Below, in pieces: positions 36,966 through 49,200 of a DNA stretch of 64,000 nt. Under the pieces are notes generated by a model. That model was not told the origin of the DNA, did not search any database, and saw only the letters and a list, made by a program, of their open reading frames with translations. Positions within the stretch are counted from its first letter, which is position 1, and every line of letters begins with the position of its first letter. The DNA comes from Cryptomeria japonica (Eukaryota > Streptophyta > Pinopsida > Cupressales > Cupressaceae): contig NC_081415.1 in the NCBI RefSeq assembly GCF_030272615.1, positions 379,035,392 through 379,099,391 of the forward strand, read 5' to 3'. A program made the translations under genes and the position numbers.

Positions 36966-39528
36966 ACGGCCGCCTCGCCTTCCCTAATCTTTTAAAAAAA
37001 AACGCGTTTTTGTTTAAAACAAAACTTATAAAATGTTTTTTTTTGTATGTTTTTTTTAATTCAAAAATGGCATATAATATTTGTAATATCATTTTAATGA
37101 TAAGATTTACTTAGTATCTTAATTAGAATTAGGGTGGCAGTATCATGATAAAAGTTGATTGGATTTTGATTAATTATATAATGGAATTTATAGGTGGATT
37201 AATTATCCAATCTTCATTTCGTGACTTATGCCCACTTCTTAATTAAGTTCTAAGACTGTAATTTTGCAATTGAATATTGTCGTTTATATTCTGAATGATC
37301 TGGGATTATTAAATCTAGACCTCGCCTTCTAGCTGATTAGAGTATTTGGCTAATTGAGAAGTAGTGAAATGTTTATCATTGGGTGTTTGAATTGAACGAT
37401 GTGCTTTTGGGAATGATTAGCTTTTTTAGTTTCTCCTTCTACATTTTTATTTCCGTTATTCGCATATTGCATCTGGAAGTGAAATTATGAATATGTAGAG
37501 ATTGATTTTTAGTCCAATATGTTATGACGTTTTGGGATGGAGATTAAATATCTTATTTTAATCGTTTAAATGGTTGTCTGAATTTTAATAATACGATTTG
37601 GTTAAAACTCATTATGGCTTAAACGGCCTGTTCGATGCTTTGAACCTTAGGAGTTAGAAAACCAGGAACGACTTATCCCTTGGTAAGGTAGATAACTGTA
37701 TTATGTTTTTTTTTGATCATGTAGAAAACTTGATCGTTTTTAATGTTTAAATCAACTTGAGGGAATAATGTCTTTTCTGATTATTGCCTTGCGAGTTTAA
37801 TTTATGTATTCGCCTTAATTATGAAATGGCATGTTTTGCTTTGTAAGTAGGACCCTGTCGTATGGACGATTTGGTGTTCTTGTTTCAGTCCTCGAATTTT
37901 GAGTTGACTATGGTATTGTGATGTTGTCTTAGTTGGTTATATCCTCTTTGAGTGAGTTGAATAATGATTCGTGGTTAACCTTAGTTGTCAGGTCTCTAAT
38001 TAGAGTACCGTCAGTAAGTGATTACCGTTGAGTCGTGTTTGACCAGATGATTGTTCTCCTTCTTGAACTCCGTTCGTCTTACCATGTGTATTCCGTGGTT
38101 TGAGTTCGTCCGAGTTAGTCTAGTGTCGTATGGGAAAGTGGCTTTCGATTGGGGGCCGCGCCCAAAGTGGCTGCTGGATAACCCGTCGGAAGTGAGTCTA
38201 ATAAGTGATAACCTAAGTAGATTAGAAAATAATCTCTAAATAAGATAATGTGCCTCACACATGGGACGAATGCTATCATAGATTCGGCATGCTGTGAGAA
38301 GGCCTGAAATGGCAAACTACCTTCCTTGTCATCACGAGAGGATGTGTGGGTCCACATGAGGCTTGGATGGGCCGGAAGTTCGGATTAGGTTGCCAGGGTT
38401 ACCAATGTATGGGCCGGGACCTATGAAGACTTGCCATGGTATCCATACCAGGTTGTGTGATGACACTTGTCCCTACGTTCGCTAGTGTGTTGTCGTCTTG
38501 TCCTGTTTGAGTACCTTTGTGAGTCGTCCTTTGTCTCTGCCCTTGTGAGTGTCGGTTTCAGGTTAGACCTTGGGTGGTGATGGCTCAGTTTATGGATGTT
38601 CTCATGGACTCTTATGTTATTAGCTTTGATTATGTTCAGCTGGATCCTGTTCTTTGTAAGGATCGTTTATGTATTATCGACCGTTGTGGTCATTGTATAT
38701 TGCTTATGTATCGCCTTGATGGCTGGATTGTATTGTGTAACCTCTTGTACTCTTAACCTTATTATTTATCCGAGGGGGTCTTGCAGTTGAGCAGACCCGG
38801 AGATGTAGCCCTTTAGGGGTGAACTCCGAGATCATTACGGTGTTATGTGATGTATTCTCTTGTGTTTCTTTTATTCAGCTTTATCATGTATGTTTAACTT
38901 ATGTTAGAATGGTTAAGTGGATAATTGGAATTAACTTTAAATGCTTATACTCAGTTCTATCTTGAATGCCATGTGGATCGAATGCATAATTGCTTGAGAT
39001 GCGATTTATCGTAATGCATGTGTGAAATCGTCCTTTTAATGCAATAAGTTAGAATATGAATGAATGTAACTTAGAGTAATGAATCTTACTCAGTTGATGT
39101 TAAGTAATTTAAATATGCTTGGAAAGATCTCTTATGTTATGATGAAATCCTAGTGTATTAGAATGTTCGATGTGTGAATTGTAATTTTAAATGAAAAGCT
39201 TAAATGAGGAATCATGAATGGATCTTAATGATGAATTCTTGCTTGTGATTTATATTTCCACCTTTGAAAGAAATTATCCTGATTGTGAATTATCTCGTTA
39301 TTAAGATATTCAGCTTAATGGATTAATTGTGTGAGTTAATTGAATTGTGAAAATTTAAGTAATCTCGTTGGGAAACTCTTTAGGAGTTAGTTGAAGTCTT
39401 CCGCTATGTAATCTGAATCTTTGTTATCTTGTTGCATCTTATGTGTTGTAATTTAAAAAAAAAAATTTGCACTCTATTCTTGTAATTTTGGCTTATCCCT
39501 TCGGGGTTTCCTGGCGGGGCATTACATT

Positions 39529-39540
39529 TGGTATCAGAGC
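39529..39540 (+). other. LARD primer binding site
   Basis: TGGTATCAGAGC, complementary to initiator methionine tRNA, two bases after the LTR end. Confidence 0.95.
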
Positions 39541-42500
39541 CCATGTTGCAAACATTGGGATCTCTGGTGTCGCGTGTGCCCTCTATTTGTGTGAGGTGTA
39601 TCGACCTTATGTGTATGCTCGTCCTCCTTTTGCATGTGAGTGATTGAGCAGATCTTGACTGGTGTGTAACGTGTGTGTTCACAGCTTGTTTTCGCCTTCT
39701 TGATGTTGGTATTTGAGTGCTTATATGTGCTTTGTGCTTATTGATGTCTTGGTCTACGATTACTCTAATTTTGATAGAGAGTCGTATGTACCTTCCCTTC
39801 TTGAGTGTTGTACTCTTTAGACTAACCCGTTTGGATTAGTCCGTGCTTGTCTTGAATCTGAAAGTGCGAATTGTATTTGTTAAGATTATGATCTAGCTTA
39901 GTGTTATCCTCTTGAAGGACTAGTGTGGCTATTATTGAATACTTATTTTGCAGAAAAAATTAAATGATCATCACTATTCCTCTCTCTCTTTCTTTCTGGA
40001 AATTAAATGATTAGGATATGTGTAATTATCTTTGATTCGAGTTTTCTTGATTGCGAAAGAGAAAAGGTTGTGATTTCTCGTACCCTTGTGTGAGCCTTAT
40101 GTCGTCTATGCTTTTAGATCATTAAAGAGGGCTATGGGTTTAAAAATTTATATTGGGTGATGGGAGAAAACTGTATGTGTATGTTTAAAGAATTCTCCAT
40201 GTGTGTGTTGTAGGAGTAGCATGATTAAATTCTACCTTAGTAAGGTGCATTAATATGCGAATAGATGAATTATGTGAAACTGCTTGGTTATAGAAGAAGT
40301 ATTATAAAAGAGCATGTTATTGTAGCTCCAAGAGAGTATTAATGTGTTCTCTGAAAGATTGATTTATGTGTTTTCCGAAAGATTGTTTTCTGTGTTTTCA
40401 TTTAACCAGTTGATTGAAGATATATTTTAGCAAATGCTCCATTGAACTCGCTTTTGGGTATGTGTAATTACCTTAATGTGTTTAGAAAGTGCGAATGGAA
40501 AGCTTGTTGATGTGCATGCATTAATATGTTTTATTTGGATAATAGCTCCTTGCTTATCTTCGATCGTAATGTGATCTTCTTTAATAGGTTGCAATTATGA
40601 CATGTGTCTGAATTGTATTATTTTAAGTGAGTGTTCTTAAGAGGTCTTGCATTATTGGAAATATTTCCTCTCTTGATCTCTGTTTTGTATGGAAAACTAG
40701 AACCTCTTGTTGCAACCATAATTATTGGAAATGTTTTTGTTCGGCTGATTGTCATCCTTCTAAACGGTAGCGAAATGAAAACCATGTAATTGAAATGATA
40801 GGCTTATAGTGAGAAAATGCATAATGCAGCGTGATCTTGTTTGATCTTGCGTGTTTTGTAGGAAATAGTTTGGATATCAAACTCTCTTTCCCTTCTCTTT
40901 GCCTAATCATGAGATTTTTAGAAATGATATTAAAGAGTGCATGGACTTAAATAGAATGTTTATAAAACATGTGAAATCGTGTATTTGTTTTGGCTTCATA
41001 GTGATAGATGAAAGTTTTAAGCTTTAGAAATGAATTTGCTTAGCTAGTAATTTAATTATGAATGCTTAGTGAGATTCGAGAAAGCTAGAGGAATGATGTT
41101 AATTCCTTATAAAATTGTGAATTGTTAATAATTTCAGTATTTGAATCTAGAGTAAACTTGATTCAGCTATTTATATAGAAAGCATAATTGCAAACTTCCT
41201 TGTTTAGATGTTAGCGTACTGAAAAGTACTCCCCGTAAATGTGATTAAACCAGTGCTGGTGTAATTGTGTGTATTGTAAGAAACCAGTGCTTATCTTATG
41301 TGCCCATGGATTGGTGAAGTAATCAACCATGGAGGGTATGTTGCTTATGAGTATGGGAAACCATACTGTCTATGTGATGTTGCTTATTTGTTTCCCTGCT
41401 GAGTACCAAGCCTCGGGTTGTGGGTAACTCGGTATGTTAAGGGGTAGTATTCGAAGCGACCGTTCCTTGAATAGTATGGATTGGCGTGCGAGTAATGTCA
41501 ACGCGAAGCGACTTTAGCTTCTCTACTTCGAGGAATGATATAGTTGTACTACTAAACTGTATCAAGGTGTACTCAATACTTTCCCTTTGATGAACCTAAT
41601 TATAGGTTTATGTGTGTTAGCCTATTCTCTTCCTTATCTGAGCATTTTGTAATGGTGATTCTTGTATATCATGATGGTATTATTTGTAGGATCCTTTGCC
41701 TTGTCTTCATGAAAGGTAGGTTTATTCGCATGTGCTGCCAGTTAGTTTGTGTTGGTGGGCATGTGGGTGGACCAGAGTCATGTATACCTCTGACTTACGG
41801 CGAGTATCCCTCTAGATACCTTGCTATGCGGGATGTGGCTTGCGCGTGCTTTTTCCGTGAGGTGCACTACCATGCGGGATACGTCCATTGTGTGTTTTCT
41901 CCACTTGGGGTATTGCCATGCCACGTGACGACGTGATGCGGGGTGATGTCGAGGTGCACACCGCCATGCCATGTGGATAGTGTGACTATGTCGCACCACA
42001 TGATGAAGCTACTGCAATAGCTAGTCAGTTGTTCCTTCCTTCCTCGTTGGTGGCTAGATGCTAGTCACACAGTGCTGTTATGTGCAGTTGTGATATTCTT
42101 TATATTTCTTTGGGGATCAGCAATTTATTTTTCTTTGATTGTGAAGGTTTAGCCACGATCTTGTGATCTTTTGCACTTTGATTTGGTGTTGAAATTCCGG
42201 ATTATTTTCTTACCTTATTGTTGGAATTGATGATTTATTATCTTTATTCATCTGTGCGTTGGTGGCTGAACTGGTTTATCCTTATTGTTTTCGGATGCTG
42301 ATCTTGTGTCGAGATGTGAAATTCCTCTCCAAGGACGTATGATACGGATTTGGTAGAGTGTGTGCGAGGAAGTTGTTGTAGGGAACCGTGAGGATGGGGG
42401 TATGTGAGGCTGTGATGCAGCTAGTATCCACTACCTACCTTTGTGTGGTGACTATCTCTTGGAGGCTAACCACCTTGCACAACAAGGGATGTTCACAAAG

Positions 42501-43247
42501 GTCTTGTATGGAAGGTAGCACCGCTATGGTGTGCCTAGCACCATCGAGCCTTTGAGCGAGATATTGGATATTTATGATCATATTGTTGTTTTGAGATCAG
42601 GCATAGAGATGCTGATCGTGCATGTTATCTGTGACCGAGCATTAGACATGCTCACATGTAGCCTTTTCTGTTATGCATTCCAGTTATGTGGATGGTTATT
42701 ATTTGTATCATGGAGTAAATTGTGTTAGCTTGTCGCTATGTTATGGGACATAGTCTTTGGAAAGGTTGTCTTGTGCCTGGCAAGTGTAACCATTGAGTTA
42801 TTTATGTTGCTCTTATTTTATGGAAGATAATTTGGTTGTAGAAATCAATGTTTTGAGTTAGTTCTATTTGATAAAATCTTATGATAAAGATGGATTGGTA
42901 AAGGAAATTGATCATTATGGCATGTTTTTCTGTCATTTTTGATCGATGATTATGGTAATTGTGGTTTACCTCTTTAAAATGCTTTAATTTGGTGTAATGA
43001 AAGGAAGGAATTTCCTGTTTCTCTGCTATGATTGTGGATGATTCCTAGAATATCTTTAAGGAACGTATGGTTTAGATGTATCTTGCCAATGGATAATGGC
43101 GTTTGTAAAGGATTTTGCAATTGTATTTCAATTATTTATGGAAAGTTTTCTATGTGCAATTTGATCTTTGTTGAATGAGTTTCAGGGCTGATGCGTACGA
43201 CATGTTCTTCATCTAGCCTTACGACTTCCAGGAGTAAGTCGGAACCT

Positions 43248-43259
43248 AGGGGGGGAGAA
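43248..43259 (+). other. LARD polypurine tract
   Basis: AGGGGGGGAGAA directly before the 3' LTR start. Confidence 0.93.
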
Positions 43260-46200
43260 TGTAGTACCCCTACCATAATCGATTTCTAACCTTGGCTTAA
43301 TCTTGATTAGTTAATCGTAATATAATGATGTTATAGTCAGGTGCTTGTTCTAACGCATAGCTATTGATGTGGCTTTCTCACTAGTTGTATGCAGATTTTC
43401 AGTGTTCCTATTTCGTGATGTTAGTATCGGACTAATGATTTCATTTAAGTTATTATATATGTATGCGTGTATGATCGTTGGTTGCAGGAGATTTCAGGTA
43501 CGAAGTCGCATGAGTGCGAGGTTCGTCGTCACCTGGTTTTGCAGGTTTGAGCATACTTTTTAATCCTTAGAGTCGGATTAGGTGGTCGTAAGACCTTAGT
43601 CGGCCTTAGTCGTGCTCTAGTGAGCATCGCCAGTCGTCGTCGGTAATCCCTGTTGGTTTGGGTTTGCGAGTCGTCTGTTTGGTTGGCTTTCTCGATTTGC
43701 GTGCCTGGTGTGTTTGGTTAATTGATTAACTAGTCTTTAGTAATTATCTTGATTAATATGCGTTAGTGCATTGTTGATTAATGGATTTATTAATCTGGTT
43801 TCCATTAGGCGATTTTCATTGATATTGATTTGCTCGTTTTTAATTGGGAGTGAATTCGATTAAATGGCTGATTTTGATTATTAAATGCATTTTATTTATG
43901 CTGTTGAAAAAAGGAAGTTTTGTATGTTATCGCAATAGAATTTAATTGAAAACTGTTGGATTATTATTTTAGAAAGGTTAAATTTGTTTAAATGAGGAAA
44001 TCAATTTTTAATTGATTAAGCAAGTTATTTTGTTGATAGTTAAAAAGAAATAATTTTTGTGAATTATTGGAAAATAAGAGATTTTATTCCAAAAATAGAA
44101 ATTTGGAGTCAACTCTTCCATATAACCCAATTTGGGAAATTTGGAGAGGATGGACAATTTTGGTAGAGATTTTGGTTGGGAATGGAAATTGGAGGATTTT
44201 GGGATCTGGCAGGTGGGCTCTCCCTCAGGCATTCCAGGATTGCGTATTCAGGTAGGCTCTGTTTAACCATTTGATTTCCAAAATAAAATAAAATCAGTTT
44301 GATTGTCCATTATGTGTTTGGCTGGGATTTTTATTGAGGAGTGTTATTCCTCATTGCTGTATGGTGTTTGGAAACTTATTTGTTTTGTTTTGGAATGGAT
44401 GAATTCCATCAAGAACCTTGAGGCCAAACTAATTTCGTTGAAAACGAATTTCATGTTAAACCGAAATTTATACGAAATTGTGTTGTTGTTTCAAAAATAA
44501 ATGGGGGAGATTTCGAATTATGTTTTATGTTTTAGCGCTGTGTTTTAATTATAAAGCGCTGTGTAATACCCATTTTACCCCTGTGTGTCAATCCGTGAGC
44601 AATTTTATCCTTTTTTTTTGGCTGTGCGTTGTTATTTGATGGGGCGGATTGGGCGTTGTATTTTCTTGTTTTGCACTGTGGGTCGGGGTTTGGGAGAGCG
44701 GGGAGCGGAGCTCCTCCCGCTCCCTTCCCCTCCCCCACTCTCCTCCCCTTCTCCCCCCGTTCGCTCCCCCCTGCTCCTCCTTTTCCGCCACGGTGGGTTG
44801 CGAAGGTGCGTCGCCTGCGGCTCACGGCGATGGCCGCAGGGGCTGCGGTGGCCGCAGGGCGCCGCGGCACCTGCGGGCACCACCGCGAGCGCCGCCGCCC
44901 CTTTCCCTCGGCTAGGGTTAGGGCACGGCCGCCTCGCCTTCCCTAATCTTTTAAAAAAAAACGCGTTTTTGTTTAAAACAAAACTTATAAAATGTTTTTT
45001 TTTGTATGTTTTTTTTAATTCAAAAATGGCATATAATATTTGTAATATCATTTTAATGATAAGATTTACTTAGTATCTTAATTAGAATTAGGGTGGCAGT
45101 ATCATGATAAAAGTTGATTGGATTTTGATTAATTATATAATGGAATTTATAGGTGGATTAATTATCCAATCTTCATTTCGTGACTTATGCCCACTTCTTA
45201 ATTAAGTTCTAAGACTGTAATTTTGCAATTGAATATTGTCGTTTATATTCTGAATGATCTGGGATTATTAAATCTAGACCTCGCCTTCTAGCTGATTAGA
45301 GTATTTGGCTAATTGAGAAGTAGTGAAATGTTTATCATTGGGTGTTTGAATTGAACGATGTGCTTTTGGGAATGATTAGCTTTTTTAGTTTCTCCTTCTA
45401 CATTTTTATTTCCGTTATTCGCATATTGCATCTGGAAGTGAAATTATGAATATGTAGAGATTGATTTTTAGTCCAATATGTTATGACGTTTTGGGATGGA
45501 GATTAAATATCTTATTTTAATCGTTTAAATGGTTGTCTGAATTTTAATAATACGATTTGGTTAAAACTCATTATGGCTTAAACGGCCTGTTCGATGCTTT
45601 GAACCTTAGGAGTTAGAAAACCAGGAACGACTTATCCCTTGGTAAGGTAGATAACTGTATTATGTTTTTTTTTGATCATGTAGAAAACTTGATCGTTTTT
45701 AATGTTTAAATCAACTTGAGGGAATAATGTCTTTTCTGATTATTGCCTTGCGAGTTTAATTTCTGTATTCGCCTTAATTATGAAATGGCATGTTTTGCTT
45801 TGTAAGTAGGACCCTGTCGTATGGACGATTTGGTGTTCTTGTTTCAGTCCTCGAATTTTGAGTTGACTATGGTATTGTGATGTTGTCTTAGTTGGTTATA
45901 TCCTCTTTGAGTGAGTTGAATAATGATTCGTGGTTAACCTTAGTTGTCAGGTCTCTAATTAGAGTACCGTCAGTAAGTGATTACCGTTGAGTCGTGTTTG
46001 ACCAGATGATTGTTCTCCTTCTTGAACTCCGTTCGTCTTACCATGTGTATTCCGTGGTTTGAGTTCGTCCGAGTTAGTCTAGTGTCGTATGGGAAAGTGG
46101 CTTTCGATTGGGGGCCGCGCCCAAAGTGGCTGCTGGATAACCCGTCGGAAGTGAGTCTAATAAGTGATAACCTAAGTAGATTAGAAAATAATCTCTAAAT

Positions 46201-47485
46201 AAGATAATGTGCCTCACACATGGGACGAATGCTATCATAGATTCGGCATGCTGTGAGAAGGCCTGAAATGGCAAACTACCTTCCTTGTCATCACGAGAGG
46301 ATGTGTGGGTCCACATGAGGCTTGGATGGGCCGGAAGTTCGGATTAGGTTGCCAGGGTTACCAATGTATGGGCCGGGACCTATGAAGACTTGCCATGGTA
46401 TCCATACCAGGTTGTGTGATGACACTTGTCCCTACGTTCGCTAGTGTGTTGTCGTCTTGTCCTGTTTGAGTACCTTTGTGAGTCGTCCTTTGTCTCTGCC
46501 CTTGTGAGTGTCGGTTTCAGGTTAGACCTTGGGTGGTGATGGCTCAGTTTATGGATGTTCTCATGGACTCTTATGTTATTAGCTTTGATTATGTTCAGCT
46601 GGATCCTGTTCTTTGTAAGGATCGTTTATGTATTATCGACCGTTGTGGTCATTGTATATTGCTTATGTATCACCTTGATGGCTGGATTGTATTGTGTAAC
46701 CTCTTGTACTCTTAACCTTATTATTTATCCGAGGGGGTCTTGCAGTTGAGCAGACCCGGAGATGTAGCCCTTTAGGGGTGAACTCCGAGATCATTACGGT
46801 GTTATGTGATGTATTCTCTTGTGTTTCTTTTATTCAGCTTTATCATGTATGTTTAACTTATGTTAGAATGGTTAAGTGGATAATTGGAATTAACTTTAAA
46901 TGCTTATACTCAGTTCTATCTTGAATGCCATGTGGATCGAATGCATAATTGCTTGAGATGCGATTTATCGTAATGCATGTGTGAAATCGTCCTTTTAATG
47001 CAATAAGTTAGAATATGAATGAATGTAACTTAGAGTAATGAATCTTACTCAGTTGATGTTAAGTAATTTAAATATGCTTGGAAAGATCTCTTATGTTATG
47101 ATGAAATCCTAGTGTATTAGAATGTTCGATGTGTGAATTGTAATTTTAAATGAAAAGCTTAAATGAGGAATCATGAATGGATCTTAATGATGAATTCTTG
47201 CTTGTGATTTATATTTCCACCTTTGAAAGAAATTATCCTGATTGTGAATTATCTCGTTATTAAGATATTCAGCTTAATGGATTAATTGTGTGAGTTAATT
47301 GAATTGTGAAAATTTAAGTAATCTCGTTGGGAAACTCTTTAGGAGTTAGTTGAAGTCTTCCGCTATGTAATCTGAATCTTTGTTATCTTGTTGCATCTTA
47401 TGTGTTGTAATTTAAAAAAAAAAATTTGCACTCTATTCTTGTAATTTTGGCTTATCCCTTCGGGGTTTCCTGGCGGGGCATTACA
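43260..47485 (+). repeat. LARD 3' LTR
   Basis: Exactly the length of the 5' LTR (offset 7,959). Ends GGCGGGGCATTACA, followed by CTTTG. Confidence 0.95.
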
Positions 47486-47490
47486 CTTTG
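47486..47490. repeat. LARD target-site duplication, right
   Basis: CTTTG, identical to 35296-35300. Confidence 0.95.
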
Positions 47491-48490
47491 TCTTCTTACA
47501 TTCAAATGCACGGTGTCCTTATCCTCCACATTTAAAGCAGGTTCCTCTAAATGTCCTCTTGTCTTTTCTTCCAAATTTCTCATTCTGGTAACCATCTGGT
47601 TCTCTCCTTTGGTAGAAATTTCTATCATCCTTCTAGTATGAATTACCTTATTTACTCACTTTCTTGTCCTTGTTCTGATCTGTACTGGTTCCTCTTCCTC
47701 CGGTATATCCTCTTCCTCTGGTAAACCTTCCACCTTTACCTCTCTGTCTCTGCTCATGTCTTTTGTTCAATTTCTCTTCATCCTTCAAGGCATACTGGTA
47801 AGCCTCTTCAACACTCTCCAATTTAATCATATTGGGTTCATCTTGTATAGACATCTACAATCCATTCAAATATCTTGCAATTTGTTCAACTTCATCATCA
47901 ACATGTCTGGATCTGATGTTCAATTTGTAAAATGCTTCAGTGTACTCCTTCACACTAGATTCCTTCTATCTCAGATTCTGCAACTTCCAAAACAAATCCA
48001 CTTGATAATTTGTTAGGACAAAATTTGATTTCAACTTAGCAATCATCATATCCCATGTCTTAATCTTTTCTTTACCTCTTCTTTTCTTATCAACTTGCAA
48101 ATACTCCCACCAAAGAGATACATGACCATTCAACTGGGTATAGACATATTTTACCTTCCTCTCTTCTGCAGTGTTTTCAAAATCAAAATACTTCTCCATC
48201 TTCGAGATCCAATCCATCAATTTATTTGAATCTAACTTCCCATCATATTCTGGTGGGGTAAAATGAGGTTTAATGTTCACCCTACTCAAAACCCTTAAAA
48301 ACCTTTCTTCATCTGAATCAACTATCGGGGCTTCTTCTCCTTCATCTTTTCTCACATCTTCAATATGTTGGCCTCTTCTTTGGGTTGTCTCCATGGCTTC
48401 TAACCAGGCTGCTATTCCTTGCAACATCTCCATTACAGCAGGGTCTGCATTCCCACATGCTCCACCATTCCTAGTTCCTCTCCACAACAT
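47491..48490 (-). pseudogene. gypsy-C gag
   Basis: Gag starting at the methionine at 48490. The capsid part has PEYDGKLDSNKLMDWISKMEKYF, YTQLNGHVSLWWEYL and KLKSNFVLTNYQVDLFWKLQNL, a Retrotrans_gag domain. A stop follows at 47966. The next piece at 47648-47854 has SVEEAYQYALKDEEKL and a basic RGKGGRFTRGRG tract. The nucleocapsid knuckle at 47498-47539 reads CFKCGG, a TAA at 47519-47521, then GHRAFEC, so CX2CX4HX4C is interrupted at its aromatic position. The start lies about 100 bases after the primer site. Confidence 0.88.
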
Positions 48491-48585
48491 TGATTCACGC
48501 TAGTCCTCTGCAATTATAGGTTGGATCCGCAATCCTCCACCCTACAACAAAAATTTAGGACATGCACCCTCTGGAATGAAACTTT

Positions 48586-48597
48586 GCTTTGATACCA
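48586..48597 (-). other. gypsy-C primer binding site
   Basis: Minus-strand TGGTATCAAAGC, two bases inside the 5' LTR. It is one base different from the methionine primer site of the other elements. Confidence 0.85.
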
Positions 48598-48599
48598 CT

Positions 48600-49200
48600 T
48601 GAAATAGTCACCGGTGAGGAGGGACCTCAAGGAGATTATTCCATACTGGCCAGCAAGAGTAAACACAATGGAAGCACACAGATATGATAGAGGCAATGCA
48701 AAATAGATAGTTTTATTGCATGAAATCTAATTACATCCAACCAGTAACAACCGGATTACAACATACCAGCACACAGGCCTGGCAGAATAGGTCACACCGG
48801 GACCTTGAATTGAAAGATCTCTCTTCTAGGAACAGTCTATCTCTGATTGATTCTAATTGATCTTTTCATGATTGCATTCTAAAGCATGATTACAAATATA
48901 TATATCTATCCAAAGGATCTAGTCGGCCCAAAAAGGATCAAAACCTGAAGAACAAGACCTAAAGTGCAAAATGAACAAGGTCGGCCTCCGCCAAGAGATT
49001 CCTCCAGAAAATACAAAGCATGAAATGTAGAAGGTTGGCCACATGCCAAGAAACATCAAGATGTCCAAGGCTCCGCAAGCTTCAAAATGGGTTCTAGTAG
49101 ATCACTAGAATAGGTCTCAAGCAACCAGTAATAAAGGAATAATCGGTAACAAGAAACTGTCATGGAAACCGATAGCGATATCTTGTCGGAAAGTGGTCCA
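48600..49200 (-). repeat. gypsy-C 5' LTR
   Basis: 601 bp, TGAAATAGTCACC...GTGGTCCA. Abuts the Tat-1 LTR start TGTGTTGAC at 49201 with no spacer. Confidence 0.85.

Larger units (their letters stand above)
35301..39526 (+). repeat. LARD 5' LTR
   Basis: TGTAGTACCC...GGGGCATTACA, 4,226 bp. Differences found against the 3' LTR: 36045 area A/T, 36600 T/C, 36871 G/A, 37804 A/C, 38713 G/A. A GC-rich block at 36715-36965 stands out from otherwise AT-rich sequence. The overlapping ORFs in that block on both strands are composition artefacts. Confidence 0.95.
39527..43259 (+). other. LARD internal region, non-coding
   Basis: 3,733 bp. The primer site TGGTATCAGAGC is at 39529-39540 and the polypurine tract at 43248-43259. 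All six frames are full of stops, and no zinc knuckle, DSG, xDD or integrase motif is visible. A moderately GC-rich stretch at about 41720-42000 with recurring ATGCGGGAT and CCATGCCA blocks and the repeated CGAAGCGAC near 41450-41520 could form RNA structure. By analogy with LARDs it would supply packaging and priming signals. Confidence 0.85.
35301..47485 (+). mobile_element. LARD-like non-autonomous LTR retrotransposon
   Basis: A 12,185-bp element with two 4,226-bp LTRs, a methionine-tRNA primer site right after the 5' LTR, a G-rich polypurine tract right before the 3' LTR, and a perfect 5-bp target duplication. The 3.7 kb between them has no ORF over about 110 codons and no gag or pol motif. 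This architecture is that of a large retrotransposon derivative. I found five LTR mismatches in a partial line-by-line comparison (about 0.12%), so it inserted recently. Its termini and G-run before TGTAGTACCC resemble long-LTR chromovirus elements, a possible source of enzymes (inference). Confidence 0.93.
30999..49200 (-). mobile_element. chromodomain Ty3/gypsy element gypsy-C, split by LARD
   Basis: Minus-strand gypsy element. Without the nested 12.2 kb insertion it is about 6 kb: 5' LTR (48600-49200), methionine-type primer site, gag, protease, RT, RNase H, integrase, chromodomain remnant, 3' LTR (30999-31597). RT-before-integrase order and the C-terminal chromodomain identify a chromovirus. 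The LTRs differ by roughly 12-15% in the first 120 bases compared, so it is old. I see no matching target duplication: the left flank is CTTTC and the right is TGTGT. Confidence 0.9.

Noticed and set aside
36573-37114. Five overlapping ORFs of 67-162 codons on both strands (repeated at 44532-45073)
   Set aside because: They lie in the GC-rich LTR block, overlap in several frames and have biased P/R/G/S content with no domain. They are composition artefacts.
41610-41936. 108-codon ORF in the LARD interior
   Set aside because: Isolated, with no recognisable domain, in a region otherwise closed in all frames.
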